Origin: Balneola vulgaris DSM 17893
GTDB lineage: Bacteria > Bacteroidota > Rhodothermia > Balneolales > Balneolaceae
DNA length: 64,000 nucleotides
Assembly: GCF_000375465.1 (NCBI RefSeq)
Contig: NZ_AQXH01000002.1
Coordinates: 248,173-312,172 of the forward strand
Direction of reading: 5' to 3'
The notes beneath the pieces are model-generated. The model made no database searches. It had not been told where the DNA came from and saw only the letters and a program-made list of their open reading frames with translations. Made by a program: the position numbers and the translations under genes. Positions 9,043 to 18,497 of this stretch are shown here, one piece after another (within the stretch, counting starts at the first letter, position 1; every line of letters begins with the position of its first letter).

Positions 9043-9060
9043 TCATCGGAATTACGATGA
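9043..9060. promoter_or_regulatory. Dyad upstream of recA, candidate SOS operator
   Basis: TCATCG and CGATGA are perfect 6-base arms around a 6-base spacer, 62 to 79 bases before the recA ATG. It matches none of the classic LexA boxes (CTG-N10-CAG, GAAC-N4-GTTC). Its place in front of recA makes a damage-response operator plausible but unproven. Confidence 0.35.
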
Positions 9061-9121
9061 CACGATGTGACACCCCTTGTGCATATATTTAGGGGAAACG
9101 AAAAAACTTAAGCATAGAATC

Positions 9122-10171
9122 ATGGCTGAATCAAAAGATAAACTAAAAGCACTCGACATTGCCGTTGGGCAAATTGAAAAGCAACACGGTAAAGGCACCA
9201 TCATGAAGTTAGGTGATGATGCAGCTCAAGATGTTGAGGTGATCTCTACAGGATCAATAATGGTAGATTATGCCCTTGGTGTTCAAGGCGTGCCACGTGG
9301 TCGTATTACCGAAATCTATGGACCTGAAGCCAGTGGTAAAACAACATTGGCCTTACAAGTAATAGCCGAAGCTCAAAAGAATGGTGGATATGCCGCATTT
9401 ATTGATGCAGAGCATGCCTTTGACCCTCGCTACGCTAAAGCATTAGGTATTAAAGTTGATGAACTACTCGTATCTCAACCTGATAGTGGTGAACAAGCCC
9501 TCGAAATTACCGAAACCCTTATTCGCTCTGGAGCACTAGACGTTATTGTTGTGGATTCAGTGGCTGCACTAGTACCTCGTGCTGAACTTGAAGGCGAGAT
9601 GGGTGACTCACATATGGGTCTTCAAGCACGCTTAATGTCGCAAGCACTTAGAAAAATCACTGGTATCGTAAACAAATCTCACACTGCTTGTATTTTCATT
9701 AACCAGGTACGTGAGAAGATTGGAGTGATGTTTGGTAACCCGGAAACAACTACCGGTGGACGTGCACTTAAATTCTACTCATCGGTACGATTAGACATCC
9801 GAAGAATTGGCGCCATCAAGAAAGGCGATGAGGTTCTTGGTAACCGTACGAAAGTAAAAGTAGCTAAAAACAAAGTAGCTCCACCTTTTAAGGTTGTGGA
9901 ATTCAATATTATGTATGGTAAAGGGATTTCTAAAATTGCAGAGATACTTGATCTCGCAGTTGAGTTCGACATCATTCAGAAAAGAGGAAGCTGGTTCCGA
10001 TATGATGGTGAACCTATTGGACAAGGTGCTGATTCTGCTATGCAGTTCTTGGAAGAAGATGCAGCACTTACTGAAAAGATCGAAAGTACCGTTCGTGCTC
10101 GACTAAAAGGTGAAGAGCCTGATGAGATTACCGCCGATGCGAGTAAAGAAAAAGAAGCCGAAACAGCTTAA
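9122..10171 (+). CDS. recA: Recombinase RecA
   Basis: DNA-dependent ATPase that forms filaments on single-stranded DNA, drives strand exchange and triggers LexA self-cleavage. The ATG at 9122 gives 349 residues beginning MAESKDK, the usual family length; an in-frame TTG 45 bases upstream would add an atypical extension. Walker [10 protein letters not shown] is at residues 67-75, Walker B lies in [10 protein letters not shown], followed by the [13 protein letters not shown] and L2-loop [17 protein letters not shown] blocks. The C-terminus is acidic, as is typical. recX is about 3.2 kb downstream on the same strand, separated by a minus-strand signalling pair. Confidence 0.98.
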   Translation: MAESKDKLKALDIAVGQIEKQHGKGTIMKLGDDAAQDVEVISTGSIMVDYALGVQGVPRGRITEIYGPEASGKTTLALQVIAEAQKNGGYAAFIDAEHAFDPRYAKALGIKVDELLVSQPDSGEQALEITETLIRSGALDVIVVDSVAALVPRAELEGEMGDSHMGLQARLMSQALRKITGIVNKSHTACIFINQVREKIGVMFGNPETTTGGRALKFYSSVRLDIRRIGAIKKGDEVLGNRTKVKVAKNKVAPPFKVVEFNIMYGKGISKIAEILDLAVEFDIIQKRGSWFRYDGEPIGQGADSAMQFLEEDAALTEKIESTVRARLKGEEPDEITADASKEKEAETA

Positions 10172-10193
10172 TAAGTAATGGTAGTGAACCCTA

Positions 10194-12101
10194 CTATTCG
10201 TTCACTAGCAACTGATTGATAATTTTATTGTAAAGAGTGGATGGGTCGAATGGCTTTGTTAAATAGTCATTCATCCCAGCCTCTTTGCAACGATCAGTAT
10301 CTCCCTTCACAGCATTGGCTGTTAGCGCAATTATAGGAATATCCATTTTCAATTGATTCCGAATTGCCATCGTCGCTTCGATGCCATCCATTACAGGCAT
10401 TTGCACATCCATCAATATAATATCGAACTTATCATTGGTCAGCTTTTCAAGAGCTTCTTCACCATTTTGAGCCCAATCGTGTTTTACACGCCATTGATCG
10501 AGTAACGACTTAATCAACAATCGGTTGATTTTATGATCTTCAACGAGAAGTAAATTAATAGTCGAGATATCAAAGGTGTTTACATTATAAACGGGTTGTT
10601 CAGCAAGGTCTTCTTTATCCGCATAACTCAATGGAATATTCACAGAAAACTCTGAACCCTCTCCTACTGCACTTTGCACTAGAATCTTACCACCTAACAG
10701 TTCAACTAATAATTGTGTAATGGTAAGCCCTAAGCCCGTTCCACCAAATTTACGTGTTGTACTTGTGTCTGCTTGGCTGAAACTTTCAAAAATCTTAGTG
10801 AGCTTTTCGTTACTAATACCAATACCTGTATCTACAACTTTAAACTGAACAACTTTACCGTTTTTTTTGGTATTTAACGCATGCACCTCCAGTTTCACAG
10901 ATCCTCGATCAGTAAACTTTATAGCGTTACTCAATAAGTTGATTAGTATTTGTTTTATTCGAGTTGGATCACCAATAAAATAACTCTTAAGGTCTTTGCT
11001 CAGTTCTTTCTGTAATAAAATACCTTTCTCTTCAGCTCTGAAATGCATGGTCGAAAATACATCATCAACCAGCTTTACCATATCGAACCCCACTTGTTCA
11101 ATATCAAGTTTTCTGGCTTCTATTTTAGAGAAATCTAGAATGTCATTGATAATAGAAATCAGATAATCAGCAGAGTTAATAGTAGCTTCTACATATTTCT
11201 TTTGCTCTGGATTAAGTGGTGTTTGATTTAAGAGTTTTGTTAAGCCTATGATGGCGTTCATCGGTGTTCGAATTTCATGGCTCATATTGGCAAGAAATTC
11301 TTCTTTTGCTTTGGAGGATTCTTCCGCCTGCTTCTTAGCCTCTAATAGGTCTCTCTGTACTTTTTTAAACTTCGTTATATCACGGGCAACTGCTTGTATG
11401 CCATGATATTTACCATCTCTGTATAAAATTTGAACATTTTGACCAATCCAGAGCTCTTTCCCATTTATGGTTTTAAGTGGAAACTCTAAATAATTAGTAG
11501 ACTCTTTTTTCTTAATTCTAGTGGTATAGAAATTATATACAGTATCTCTATAATCATCTCTCACTAAGTTTATAAACTTCATAGCCAAGAGGCCCTGTTC
11601 AGTATAACCTGATAATCTATAGGCAACAGGATTTACATAGGTGAAGTACCCATCTTTATCTACCCTATAGATAATATCCGTGGCATTTTCTACGAATAGC
11701 TTATACCTTTTTTCACTTTCACTTAAAGCCTGTGTAACCTTCTTCCGGTACTCTATTTGTAGCTTCACATAATCCGCTACAGCTGAAATATTTTCAGTGT
11801 TCAACGCTTCAAATTCTCTAATCCCTAAGGTCTCTAGCGACTCTTTTAGGGTATTCAGTACCTTTACTTGTTTCTCATTTTCAACTTTAAGCTTCACATT
11901 CGACTCTAAAATCTCCTCGGAACTTAAATCCATAGCACGTTCTAGTAATGCTCTATCACTATCATAGTGCTCATAGGAAGACTGAACCTTATGCAGTAGA
12001 ATCACTAACTCATCGGGTAATGCCTTATCCTCACCGTACGCCTTTTTTAGCTGGCGGAGTAAAAGCTTGTTAGTAATTCCATATTCGTCGGTGTAACTCA
12101 T
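10194..12101 (-). CDS. Cytoplasmic PAS hybrid histidine kinase with receiver domain
   Basis: A 635-residue hybrid sensor kinase without membrane segments. In order: an N-terminal helical region with a D-x-DR-x-LLERAM motif (about residues 30-125), a PAS domain (131-245, ERYKLF-like start, NPVAYRLSGY), HisKA with phospho-acceptor His275 in MSHEIRTPMN, HATPase with N-box Asn392 and DTGIGI and GGTGLGL boxes (about 375-490), and a C-terminal receiver (515-630) with Asp565 in LMDVQMPVMDG and Lys617. The start codon overlaps the stop of the upstream FIST gene by four bases (ATGA), so the FIST protein is probably its input partner. No dedicated output regulator is adjacent. Confidence 0.93.
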   Translation of the reverse strand: MSYTDEYGITNKLLLRQLKKAYGEDKALPDELVILLHKVQSSYEHYDSDRALLERAMDLSSEEILESNVKLKVENEKQVKVLNTLKESLETLGIREFEALNTENISAVADYVKLQIEYRKKVTQALSESEKRYKLFVENATDIIYRVDKDGYFTYVNPVAYRLSGYTEQGLLAMKFINLVRDDYRDTVYNFYTTRIKKKESTNYLEFPLKTINGKELWIGQNVQILYRDGKYHGIQAVARDITKFKKVQRDLLEAKKQAEESSKAKEEFLANMSHEIRTPMNAIIGLTKLLNQTPLNPEQKKYVEATINSADYLISIINDILDFSKIEARKLDIEQVGFDMVKLVDDVFSTMHFRAEEKGILLQKELSKDLKSYFIGDPTRIKQILINLLSNAIKFTDRGSVKLEVHALNTKKNGKVVQFKVVDTGIGISNEKLTKIFESFSQADTSTTRKFGGTGLGLTITQLLVELLGGKILVQSAVGEGSEFSVNIPLSYADKEDLAEQPVYNVNTFDISTINLLLVEDHKINRLLIKSLLDQWRVKHDWAQNGEEALEKLTNDKFDIILMDVQMPVMDGIEATMAIRNQLKMDIPIIALTANAVKGDTDRCKEAGMNDYLTKPFDPSTLYNKIINQLLVNE

Positions 12102-13249
12102 TCTAACTCGGTAAAGGTCGTAATAGTCATTGTTTGATTGTGCAGCTCACAAGTAAGATTATTCGAGTGTGGGGATATTTCTCCATTTGAGAAGAACCCT
12201 GCATAAGTGCTCTCTTGCCCAAATACATCTACTACGCTTTCAACTTCTTCTTCGATACGTTGATTGAGTACAAGTTTCCGTCCTACACAGCTCACCATTA
12301 ATACTAAATCAGGATTCTTAGCTAAATTAAAGCGCTCAACATTTTGTACAGCGGCATCCATTGCTCCTTCAATGATACGGTCAAAGTTTGCACGCATAAA
12401 TCGAACGGTAGAACCTTCAATCATATTTCCTGCGAAGGTCATAGTACCTTCTTCATCATCAACATTTAAAACTGTTCTAACAAGCGGCTCATCCACGCCA
12501 TCTAATTTCATATTGAGTGGGAACAATAAAGCTGAACCAGGTAATTCTTCAGCTTTATCGCCTAGATAGCGCTTATAAATTTCTAAGGCATTTTTGCCAT
12601 CAATCTCATAAAGTACATTGCCAATTGATTTTGTGACTATACGGTGAGGACCAAATTCATCCCATCCCCCTTTGGCACCGTATGTGATTTTTATGTTTTC
12701 ACCATAAAAACCAATCAGCACTACATTTCCTTCCGACGGTATTTCATCTACACTCACAAGCGTTTTAATAAACTGAGCGTTATCACTGGCCATACCACCC
12801 GTAATACTTACTGAATTACTCGTCTCACTTCGAATTCCTTTAACTAATTCTGACCCATTTACTACCTGCCCATCCGATACTACCAAGATATGATTCAAGT
12901 CATGATCACTTAGTTTCTTTGCAAGTTTAGCTCCCAGTTCATAGCTGTCCTGAACTTCACTGTGGTTTAACGACTGCACCTCAATTGGTGTTTTCTCTAA
13001 TTGAATGGCTGTTACTAATATATTTTGCTCGTCATGAACTTGATCTGAAATTTCCCCCGATGTTGAAGCAGTTACAATCTTAGCATTAGGATACTTCGAC
13101 CTTACAAAATTGTAATGACTTTCATCACCCAGTAACTCAACAGTGCCAAACATAAACACTAAAGTTGCTGATGATTCTGAAAACCCTAACTCTCTTTTTC
13201 GGCTTACCCAGCCATCAGAATTTGAATATATTAGCTGTTCGCTTTTCAT
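12098..13249 (-). CDS. FIST-domain sensor protein
   Basis: A 383-residue cytoplasmic protein with FIST N and FIST C domains, a ligand-sensing module thought to bind small molecules such as amino acids. Recognisable blocks are the STSGEI turn at about residue 62-67 (family G-C-S-T-x-G-E-I), GGMASDNAQF near 150, an Arg-Phe-MRAN segment, the VLMVSCVGRKLVL strand and the GFFSNGEISP block near the C-terminus, all characteristic. It overlaps the hybrid kinase by four bases and is transcribed first. It is transcribed divergently from recX across an 88-base gap. Ligand unknown. Confidence 0.87.
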   Translation of the reverse strand: MKSEQLIYSNSDGWVSRKRELGFSESSATLVFMFGTVELLGDESHYNFVRSKYPNAKIVTASTSGEISDQVHDEQNILVTAIQLEKTPIEVQSLNHSEVQDSYELGAKLAKKLSDHDLNHILVVSDGQVVNGSELVKGIRSETSNSVSITGGMASDNAQFIKTLVSVDEIPSEGNVVLIGFYGENIKITYGAKGGWDEFGPHRIVTKSIGNVLYEIDGKNALEIYKRYLGDKAEELPGSALLFPLNMKLDGVDEPLVRTVLNVDDEEGTMTFAGNMIEGSTVRFMRANFDRIIEGAMDAAVQNVERFNLAKNPDLVLMVSCVGRKLVLNQRIEEEVESVVDVFGQESTYAGFFSNGEISPHSNNLTCELHNQTMTITTFTELE

Positions 13250-13337
13250 ATTTTTACATTTTTAAAATAACATAGAGCTTTTCATATTTTAGGTGAATTA
13301 GAATAGGTTAATACAAACCCTTATCGGTATCACCAAC

Positions 13338-13997
13338 TTGCCTAAAGCTCCGAAATTACCAAGCACTGTATCACGCATCGAAGTGCAGAAAAAATCATCA
13401 GTTAGGTACTCTATTTTTTCTGAAACAGAATTCATAGTGGGAGTTTCTGATGCTACTTTAGTAAGATTAGATTTACGTAAGGGAACCGTAATAGACGAAG
13501 TGCTCTATCAGCGAATAGAAAATGAAGAAGAAAGATGGAAAGTTAGAGAGTATCTCATTGGTCTATTATCAAGAAGAGATCATGCAAGTTTTGAGCTCAA
13601 ACAAAAAGGATTAAAGAAAGACTACTCGGCTCAGATTCTAGATGAATTAATTTATGAACTTGAGCAAAAAGGATATATCAACAATCATAGTTTTGCGGTT
13701 AAATATGTCCATGACAAGTACGAGTTCAATAAATGGGGCCCCACTAAAATTCGAATAGAGTTACAGAAAAAGAAGCTTTCAGCAAACATCATTGAACAAG
13801 CACTGGATGAAGTGTTTAGTGAAGTGGATCAAATTGAAACGATTCATGCCTTAATTCTTAAAAAGAAACCGGCTTTACTTCGTACAGAGGCCTTTAAAAG
13901 GAAGAAGAAAATTTTTGACTTTTTAGTACGGAAAGGGTTCTCTCCAAATACTATATTAAAGCAGATGGATTACCTCTTAGAATTAATAGAAAAATGA
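13338..13997 (+). CDS. recX: RecX family regulatory protein
   Basis: A 219-residue RecX-like protein that binds RecA filaments and limits their activity. The N-terminal 60 residues form a beta extension, and the rest is three-helix RecX repeats with the signature YLIGLLSRRDHASFELKQKG, then LDELIYELEQKGYINNHSFA and KWGPTKIRIELQKKKL. The start is a TTG at 13338. The 3' end overlaps the next gene by four bases. Separation from recA by other genes is common outside gamma-proteobacteria. Confidence 0.88.
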   Translation: MPKAPKLPSTVSRIEVQKKSSVRYSIFSETEFIVGVSDATLVRLDLRKGTVIDEVLYQRIENEEERWKVREYLIGLLSRRDHASFELKQKGLKKDYSAQILDELIYELEQKGYINNHSFAVKYVHDKYEFNKWGPTKIRIELQKKKLSANIIEQALDEVFSEVDQIETIHALILKKKPALLRTEAFKRKKKIFDFLVRKGFSPNTILKQMDYLLELIEK

Positions 13998-15082
13998 AAA
14001 ACATCACCTTAGAACGTGTGGTAAAATTTGGGATTGGGATAACCGCCGTCGGTTTTCTTGGGCTCGTATTATACCGTTATGGTACATTGGTGTTGTACTT
14101 AGTGCTGGCTATGATTCTAAGTTACATTTTAGATCCTGTTGTAAACTGGTTACAACGCAACAAAATCCATCGCACGCTTGCCATATCGCTTACTCTCATA
14201 GCCGTAATTTTAGTGTTTGTGTATGCCTCTACTTCTGTTGTCCCAATTGTAGCAGAACAAATGGTAGAACTGGCTGGACAACTTGATATTCAAAATATTG
14301 AGATGATTGCCAATAGCGTGGAAACTAAGTTGAGTGAAGATTATCAATTTATTCCCGAGGGATTTCTAAGTAATAATATCTCTCAGGTATTGAATAGCTT
14401 ATTTAACTTCGACCAGTTTTCATCTGTATTCAGTAATGTTGTGGGGGTATTCACCGACATCTTCTCGGCTATTCTGGTTGTTCCTTTTGCAGCTTTTTTC
14501 TTCTTAAAAGATGGATCCAAAATCCGTCGTGATTTACTCCGTTTGGTTCCCAATAAGTATTTCGAAACCTCGCTTACCCTCATCGATAAAATTGAGAAAC
14601 GACTGGGATTATATTTTAGAAGTGTATTACTTCAAAGTATTTTAGTGGCTTTTAGTTCTTGGAGCACATTGTCTATTGCTGGACTTGAAAACTCATTATC
14701 GGTAGGTATTGCTGTAGGTCTCGCAAACACGATCCCTTATTTTGGGCCGGTTCTTGGCTACATACTTTCGGTGATTATATCAATCATTGAAACGGGAGAT
14801 TTCTCGCTAGTGCTTGCTTGCTTGCTCGCAATCTTTATTGTGCAGATGCTAGACAATATCCTATTTCAACCATTGCTGTTCTCGAGATCGGCAGATATGC
14901 ACCCGGTGGCTATCTTATTCATCATATTAGTTGGGGCTGAAACAGCGGGAATTCTAGGGATGTTGGTAGCTATACCATTGGCTACAATTATCCGAATTAC
15001 CATTTTACAGATATCATGGAGTTTCAATAACTATCAAGTATTCCGGCGAGATACTGAAGTCATAAAAAGCTCCTCTGGTTAG
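13994..15082 (+). CDS. AI-2E family transporter (UPF0118 permease)
   Basis: A 362-residue polytopic inner-membrane protein with about seven to eight hydrophobic segments. It has the family-specific block GLANTIPYFGPVLGYI near residue 245 and the helix-pair LDNILFQPLLF, both hallmarks of AI-2E/PerM proteins. The family was named for putative autoinducer-2 export, but members also transport ions, so the substrate is open. It is translationally coupled to recX by a four-base overlap (ATGA). A dyad follows the gene and merges into the purN promoter. Confidence 0.87.
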   Translation: MKNITLERVVKFGIGITAVGFLGLVLYRYGTLVLYLVLAMILSYILDPVVNWLQRNKIHRTLAISLTLIAVILVFVYASTSVVPIVAEQMVELAGQLDIQNIEMIANSVETKLSEDYQFIPEGFLSNNISQVLNSLFNFDQFSSVFSNVVGVFTDIFSAILVVPFAAFFFLKDGSKIRRDLLRLVPNKYFETSLTLIDKIEKRLGLYFRSVLLQSILVAFSSWSTLSIAGLENSLSVGIAVGLANTIPYFGPVLGYILSVIISIIETGDFSLVLACLLAIFIVQMLDNILFQPLLFSRSADMHPVAILFIILVGAETAGILGMLVAIPLATIIRITILQISWSFNNYQVFRRDTEVIKSSSG

Positions 15083-15117
15083 CAATCTTATCTCTGAATT
15101 AGAGCTAAAGATTGCTA
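15080..15117. promoter_or_regulatory. Inverted repeat spanning the purN promoter
   Basis: TAGCAATCTT and AAGATTGCTA are perfect 10-base arms, with an inner CTCT-GAATT-AGAG stem. The right arm ends inside the -7 box of the purN promoter. It has no T-run, so an operator is more likely than a simple terminator of the permease gene. Confidence 0.45.
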
Positions 15118-15123
15118 TCTTTG
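15116..15123 (+). promoter_or_regulatory. FCB-type -7 promoter element TATCTTTG for purN
   Basis: Exact TAnnTTTG match. Nineteen bases upstream is CTG (15094-15096) in place of the TTG expected at -33. Predicted transcription start about 15129, giving a leader of about 30 bases. Confidence 0.5.
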
Positions 15124-15159
15124 TAAAACGCTATTAGGCAACGCTAAAATAACAGCACA

Positions 15160-15753
15160 TTGAATAACCTCGTTGTTTTTGCCTCAGGTTCAGGCTCAAA
15201 CTTCCAATCTATTATAGACGCCATTACATCGGGTCAGCTGTCCGCACGTATTGTAGGTTTGGTGACTAATAAAAATGAGGCCTATGCTATTGAACGAGCT
15301 AAAAATAACAACATTCCTGTTCTGGTTTTAAACCCCTCTGATTTTGAAGACAATAGCGAATACTCTGAAAAGCTCCTTCAGCAACTTACAGATTGGAATA
15401 CAGATTTAATTGTTTTGGCTGGCTATTTGAGAAAAATTCCAGCTTCCATTATACAAGCGTTTGATAATAGAATATTAAACATCCATCCTGCTCTATTGCC
15501 CAAATTTGGAGGCAAAGGATTTTATGGAATGAATGTACATACAGCGGTTATTGAGCAACAAGAAGTTGAAACAGGTTGCACCGTTCATGTAGTAACAGAA
15601 GAATATGACAAAGGCCCTATTTTAGGGCAATCAAAAGTTCAGGTATTAGATACAGATACTCCTGAAGACCTTGCAAAACGTGTGCTTACGGAAGAACACA
15701 AATTGTATCCTCGTGTAATTCAATCTCATTTAGAAACTCTAAATCAACATTAA
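15160..15753 (+). CDS. purN: Phosphoribosylglycinamide formyltransferase
   Basis: Transfers a formyl group from 10-formyltetrahydrofolate to GAR in purine synthesis. The 197-residue protein has the GAR-binding ASGSGSNFQSI loop at the N-terminus, the catalytic Asn and His in NIHPALLPKFGGKGFYG, and the catalytic Asp region in EEYDKGPILGQ. Start is a TTG at 15160. Only one base separates it from purH, which follows on the same strand; the pair makes two of the later folate-dependent purine steps. Confidence 0.96.
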   Translation: MNNLVVFASGSGSNFQSIIDAITSGQLSARIVGLVTNKNEAYAIERAKNNNIPVLVLNPSDFEDNSEYSEKLLQQLTDWNTDLIVLAGYLRKIPASIIQAFDNRILNIHPALLPKFGGKGFYGMNVHTAVIEQQEVETGCTVHVVTEEYDKGPILGQSKVQVLDTDTPEDLAKRVLTEEHKLYPRVIQSHLETLNQH

Positions 15754-15754
15754 G

Positions 15755-17329
15755 GTGGCTTTAAAACCCTTATCCTCACTCCCAACAACACCATTAATTA
15801 TCAAAAGAGCACTGCTTTCAGTATCTGATAAAACAGATATCATTCCATTAGCAGAAGCTTTACATGCCAATGATGTAGAACTCCTTTCTACAGGTGGTAC
15901 TGCCAAAGCCATTGCAGATGCAGGAATTCCAGTTAAAGATGTTTCTGAAATAACGGGGTTTGAAGAGTGTTTAGATGGACGAGTTAAAACACTTCATCCT
16001 TTTGTGCATGGTGGAATTCTAGCTCGCACGAGTTATGAAAACGACAATATAGAAATTGAACGTCTAGGTATTCAACCAATCGAACTAGTTGTTGTAAACC
16101 TTTACCCATTCAAAAATAAAATTAGTGAAGGTAATGTTGATGCTGCCACAGCTACCGAATTTATTGATATTGGTGGCCCAACTATGATTAGAGCAGCAGC
16201 AAAGAATTTTGCTCATGTTGGGATTCTCAGCAACCCATCTCAGTACCCGAACTTTATTAATGAATTGAATTCTGGTGAAGGCATTACTTTTGAAACTAGA
16301 AAATCTTTAGCTAAAGATGCCTTCAACCATACCGCTGATTATAATTCTGCCATTGCGAATTACTTTAACGAATTGGTTGAAGAAGAGCCTGCTCATCAAC
16401 TCAATGTAGCCCTACCGCTATCTCAAGAACTACGATATGGTGAAAACCCACATCAAAAAGCAGCGGTTTATGGAGAGCAAGATTCAATCATTGATTGCTT
16501 TCACGGTAAACAATTGAGCTACAATAACTTCATAGATGTTGATTCAGCATTAAGCATCATTTCTTCTTTTGAAAGTGATAAACCTGCATGTGCCATCATT
16601 AAACACACAATCCCTTGTGGAGTGGGTGTAGATGAGCAGTTGGTTGATGCCTATAAAAAAGCTTTTAGTACCGATACGGTTTCACCATTTGGTGGTATTG
16701 TGGTAGTGAACAAAGAGCTGGATTTAGCAACGGCTCAAGCCATTGATGAAATCTTTACAGAAATCATCATCGCTCCTGCTTTTGCAGATGATGCCCTAGA
16801 ATTACTTAGCCAGAAGAAAAATCGACGTTTAATCAGGATCAAAAAACAACTTACTGAAGTACAAGCAAAGTCGTACCGTTCTATTTTTGGTGGTGCTCTT
16901 GCTCAAGATGCTGATTTAGCTCCTATTAACGAGGATGATTTCGAGGTTGTAACAGATCGCAAACCAACCGAAGAAGAAATGGCTGATCTCCTTTTTTCAT
17001 GGAAAGTAGTTCGCCATGTTAAGTCGAATGCTATCGTTTATGCAAAAGCAGGACGCACATTAGGGATAGGATCGGGACAGACAAGTCGTGTTGACTCTTC
17101 TGAAATAGCTGTGGATAAAGCAGCTAAAGAAGGATTAGATTTAACGGGCTCGGCAATTGCATCGGATGCTTTCTTCCCATTTTCTGACGGAATTGAAGCC
17201 GCTGCAAAAGCAGGCGCAACAGCCGTTATTCAGCCAGGAGGCAGTATTCGTGACGAAGAAGTAATAGCCAAAGCCAATGAATATAATATGACGATGATAT
17301 TCACTGGTAAGCGGCATTTTAAACACTAA
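15755..17329 (+). CDS. purH: Bifunctional AICAR transformylase/IMP cyclohydrolase
   Basis: Catalyses the last two steps to IMP. The 524-residue length is typical. The N-terminal MGS-like cyclohydrolase domain (about residues 15-155) starts at RALLSVSDKTDI and contains the GRVKTLHP block; the C-terminal transformylase domain holds the catalytic Lys-His pair in CAIIKHTIPCGV and ends FTGKRHFKH. Start is GTG, one base after the purN stop, which implies coupled translation. No terminator is evident before mreB, 92 bases downstream. Confidence 0.97.
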   Translation: MALKPLSSLPTTPLIIKRALLSVSDKTDIIPLAEALHANDVELLSTGGTAKAIADAGIPVKDVSEITGFEECLDGRVKTLHPFVHGGILARTSYENDNIEIERLGIQPIELVVVNLYPFKNKISEGNVDAATATEFIDIGGPTMIRAAAKNFAHVGILSNPSQYPNFINELNSGEGITFETRKSLAKDAFNHTADYNSAIANYFNELVEEEPAHQLNVALPLSQELRYGENPHQKAAVYGEQDSIIDCFHGKQLSYNNFIDVDSALSIISSFESDKPACAIIKHTIPCGVGVDEQLVDAYKKAFSTDTVSPFGGIVVVNKELDLATAQAIDEIFTEIIIAPAFADDALELLSQKKNRRLIRIKKQLTEVQAKSYRSIFGGALAQDADLAPINEDDFEVVTDRKPTEEEMADLLFSWKVVRHVKSNAIVYAKAGRTLGIGSGQTSRVDSSEIAVDKAAKEGLDLTGSAIASDAFFPFSDGIEAAAKAGATAVIQPGGSIRDEEVIAKANEYNMTMIFTGKRHFKH

Positions 17330-17421
17330 TTTGCATTATAAATTATATTTCGCATATACAGTATCAATCTCGTATTTTCCCGAAATACCTTTAGCATCAT
17401 TTAACATCTACAATTTTGGCA

Positions 17422-18486
17422 ATGTCTGACAATTACGGAATCCCATCGCCGGCGTCTTCTAAGAACAAGCAAAAGAAAGGGCTACTCGATTTTTTATATA
17501 CTGATATCGCAATCGATCTTGGTACAGCGAATACTTTAATTTACGCACGTGGTCAAGGCATTGTATTGGATGAGCCTTCCATCGTAGCATTAAACCAAAA
17601 TAACGTACCAGTTACCACGGGGCATGAAGCTCGTTTGATGCACGAGAAAACGCATAGGAACATACGAACAGTACGTCCGTTGCGTGATGGTGTAATTGCT
17701 GATTTTGAAGTTGCCGAACATATGATTCGTGGCATGATCAAAAAGGTAAAGATGAAGTGGTATTCATCTACTCGCCAAATGGTTATTTGCGTACCAAGTG
17801 GTATAACCGAAGTAGAAAGACGTGCGGTACGCGACAGTGCTGAACACGCAGGTGCTAAAGAAGTATATCTTGTAGATGAACCGATGGCAGCGGCTATTGG
17901 GATTGGACTTGATGTACATGAGCCTGTTGGAAGTATGATTGTAGATATTGGTGGTGGAACCACTGAAATTGCAGTAATCGCACTTTCAGGTATTGTATAT
18001 GCTCAATCTGTACGTTTAGGTGGAGATGAGTTAAATGAAGACATCATCAATTACTTCCGTCGCAATCACAACTTACTGATAGGTGAGCGAACCGCAGAAA
18101 AAATTAAGTGTGAGATTGGATCTGCCGCACCACTTGATGAAGAACTTGAGATGATCACTAAAGGTCGTGATTTAGTAAATGGTGTTCCAAGAACACGCCA
18201 TATTACTAGTAAAGATGCTCGCGAAGCTATCGCTGAATCTGTGAACACCATTGTTGAATCTATTACAAAATCACTTGAGCAAACCCCACCAGAATTATCA
18301 GCTGATATTCTAGACCGTGGTATTATGTTAACCGGTGGTGGCGCGCTTCTAAAGAACTTGGATAAATTGATTATGGAGACTACAGATCTTCCTGTTCATA
18401 TTGCGGAAGATCCATTAACTGCTGTAGTTCGCGGAACGGGGGCAATCTTAGAGAACTTAGAATATTATCGCCCGGTGATTTCATAA
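17422..18486 (+). CDS. mreB: Rod shape-determining actin homologue MreB
   Basis: Bacterial actin that guides lateral peptidoglycan synthesis beneath the inner membrane. The ATG at 17422 gives 354 residues. Phosphate-1 loop DLGTANTLIYARGQG, phosphate-2 DIGGGTTEIAVIA and the adenosine motif LTGGGALLKNLDKL are present. A near-match to a -7 box (TACCTTTA, 17386-17393) precedes it by about 30 bases. It is the first gene of a tight five-gene operon mreB-mreC-mreD-mrdA-rodA. Confidence 0.97.
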   Translation: MSDNYGIPSPASSKNKQKKGLLDFLYTDIAIDLGTANTLIYARGQGIVLDEPSIVALNQNNVPVTTGHEARLMHEKTHRNIRTVRPLRDGVIADFEVAEHMIRGMIKKVKMKWYSSTRQMVICVPSGITEVERRAVRDSAEHAGAKEVYLVDEPMAAAIGIGLDVHEPVGSMIVDIGGGTTEIAVIALSGIVYAQSVRLGGDELNEDIINYFRRNHNLLIGERTAEKIKCEIGSAAPLDEELEMITKGRDLVNGVPRTRHITSKDAREAIAESVNTIVESITKSLEQTPPELSADILDRGIMLTGGGALLKNLDKLIMETTDLPVHIAEDPLTAVVRGTGAILENLEYYRPVIS

Positions 18487-18497
18487 CAGAAAAGTGA

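Noticed and set aside
9001-9121. Classic LexA boxes upstream of recA
   Set aside because: Neither CTG-N10-CAG with good flanks nor GAAC-N4-GTTC occurs; only the different dyad is reported.
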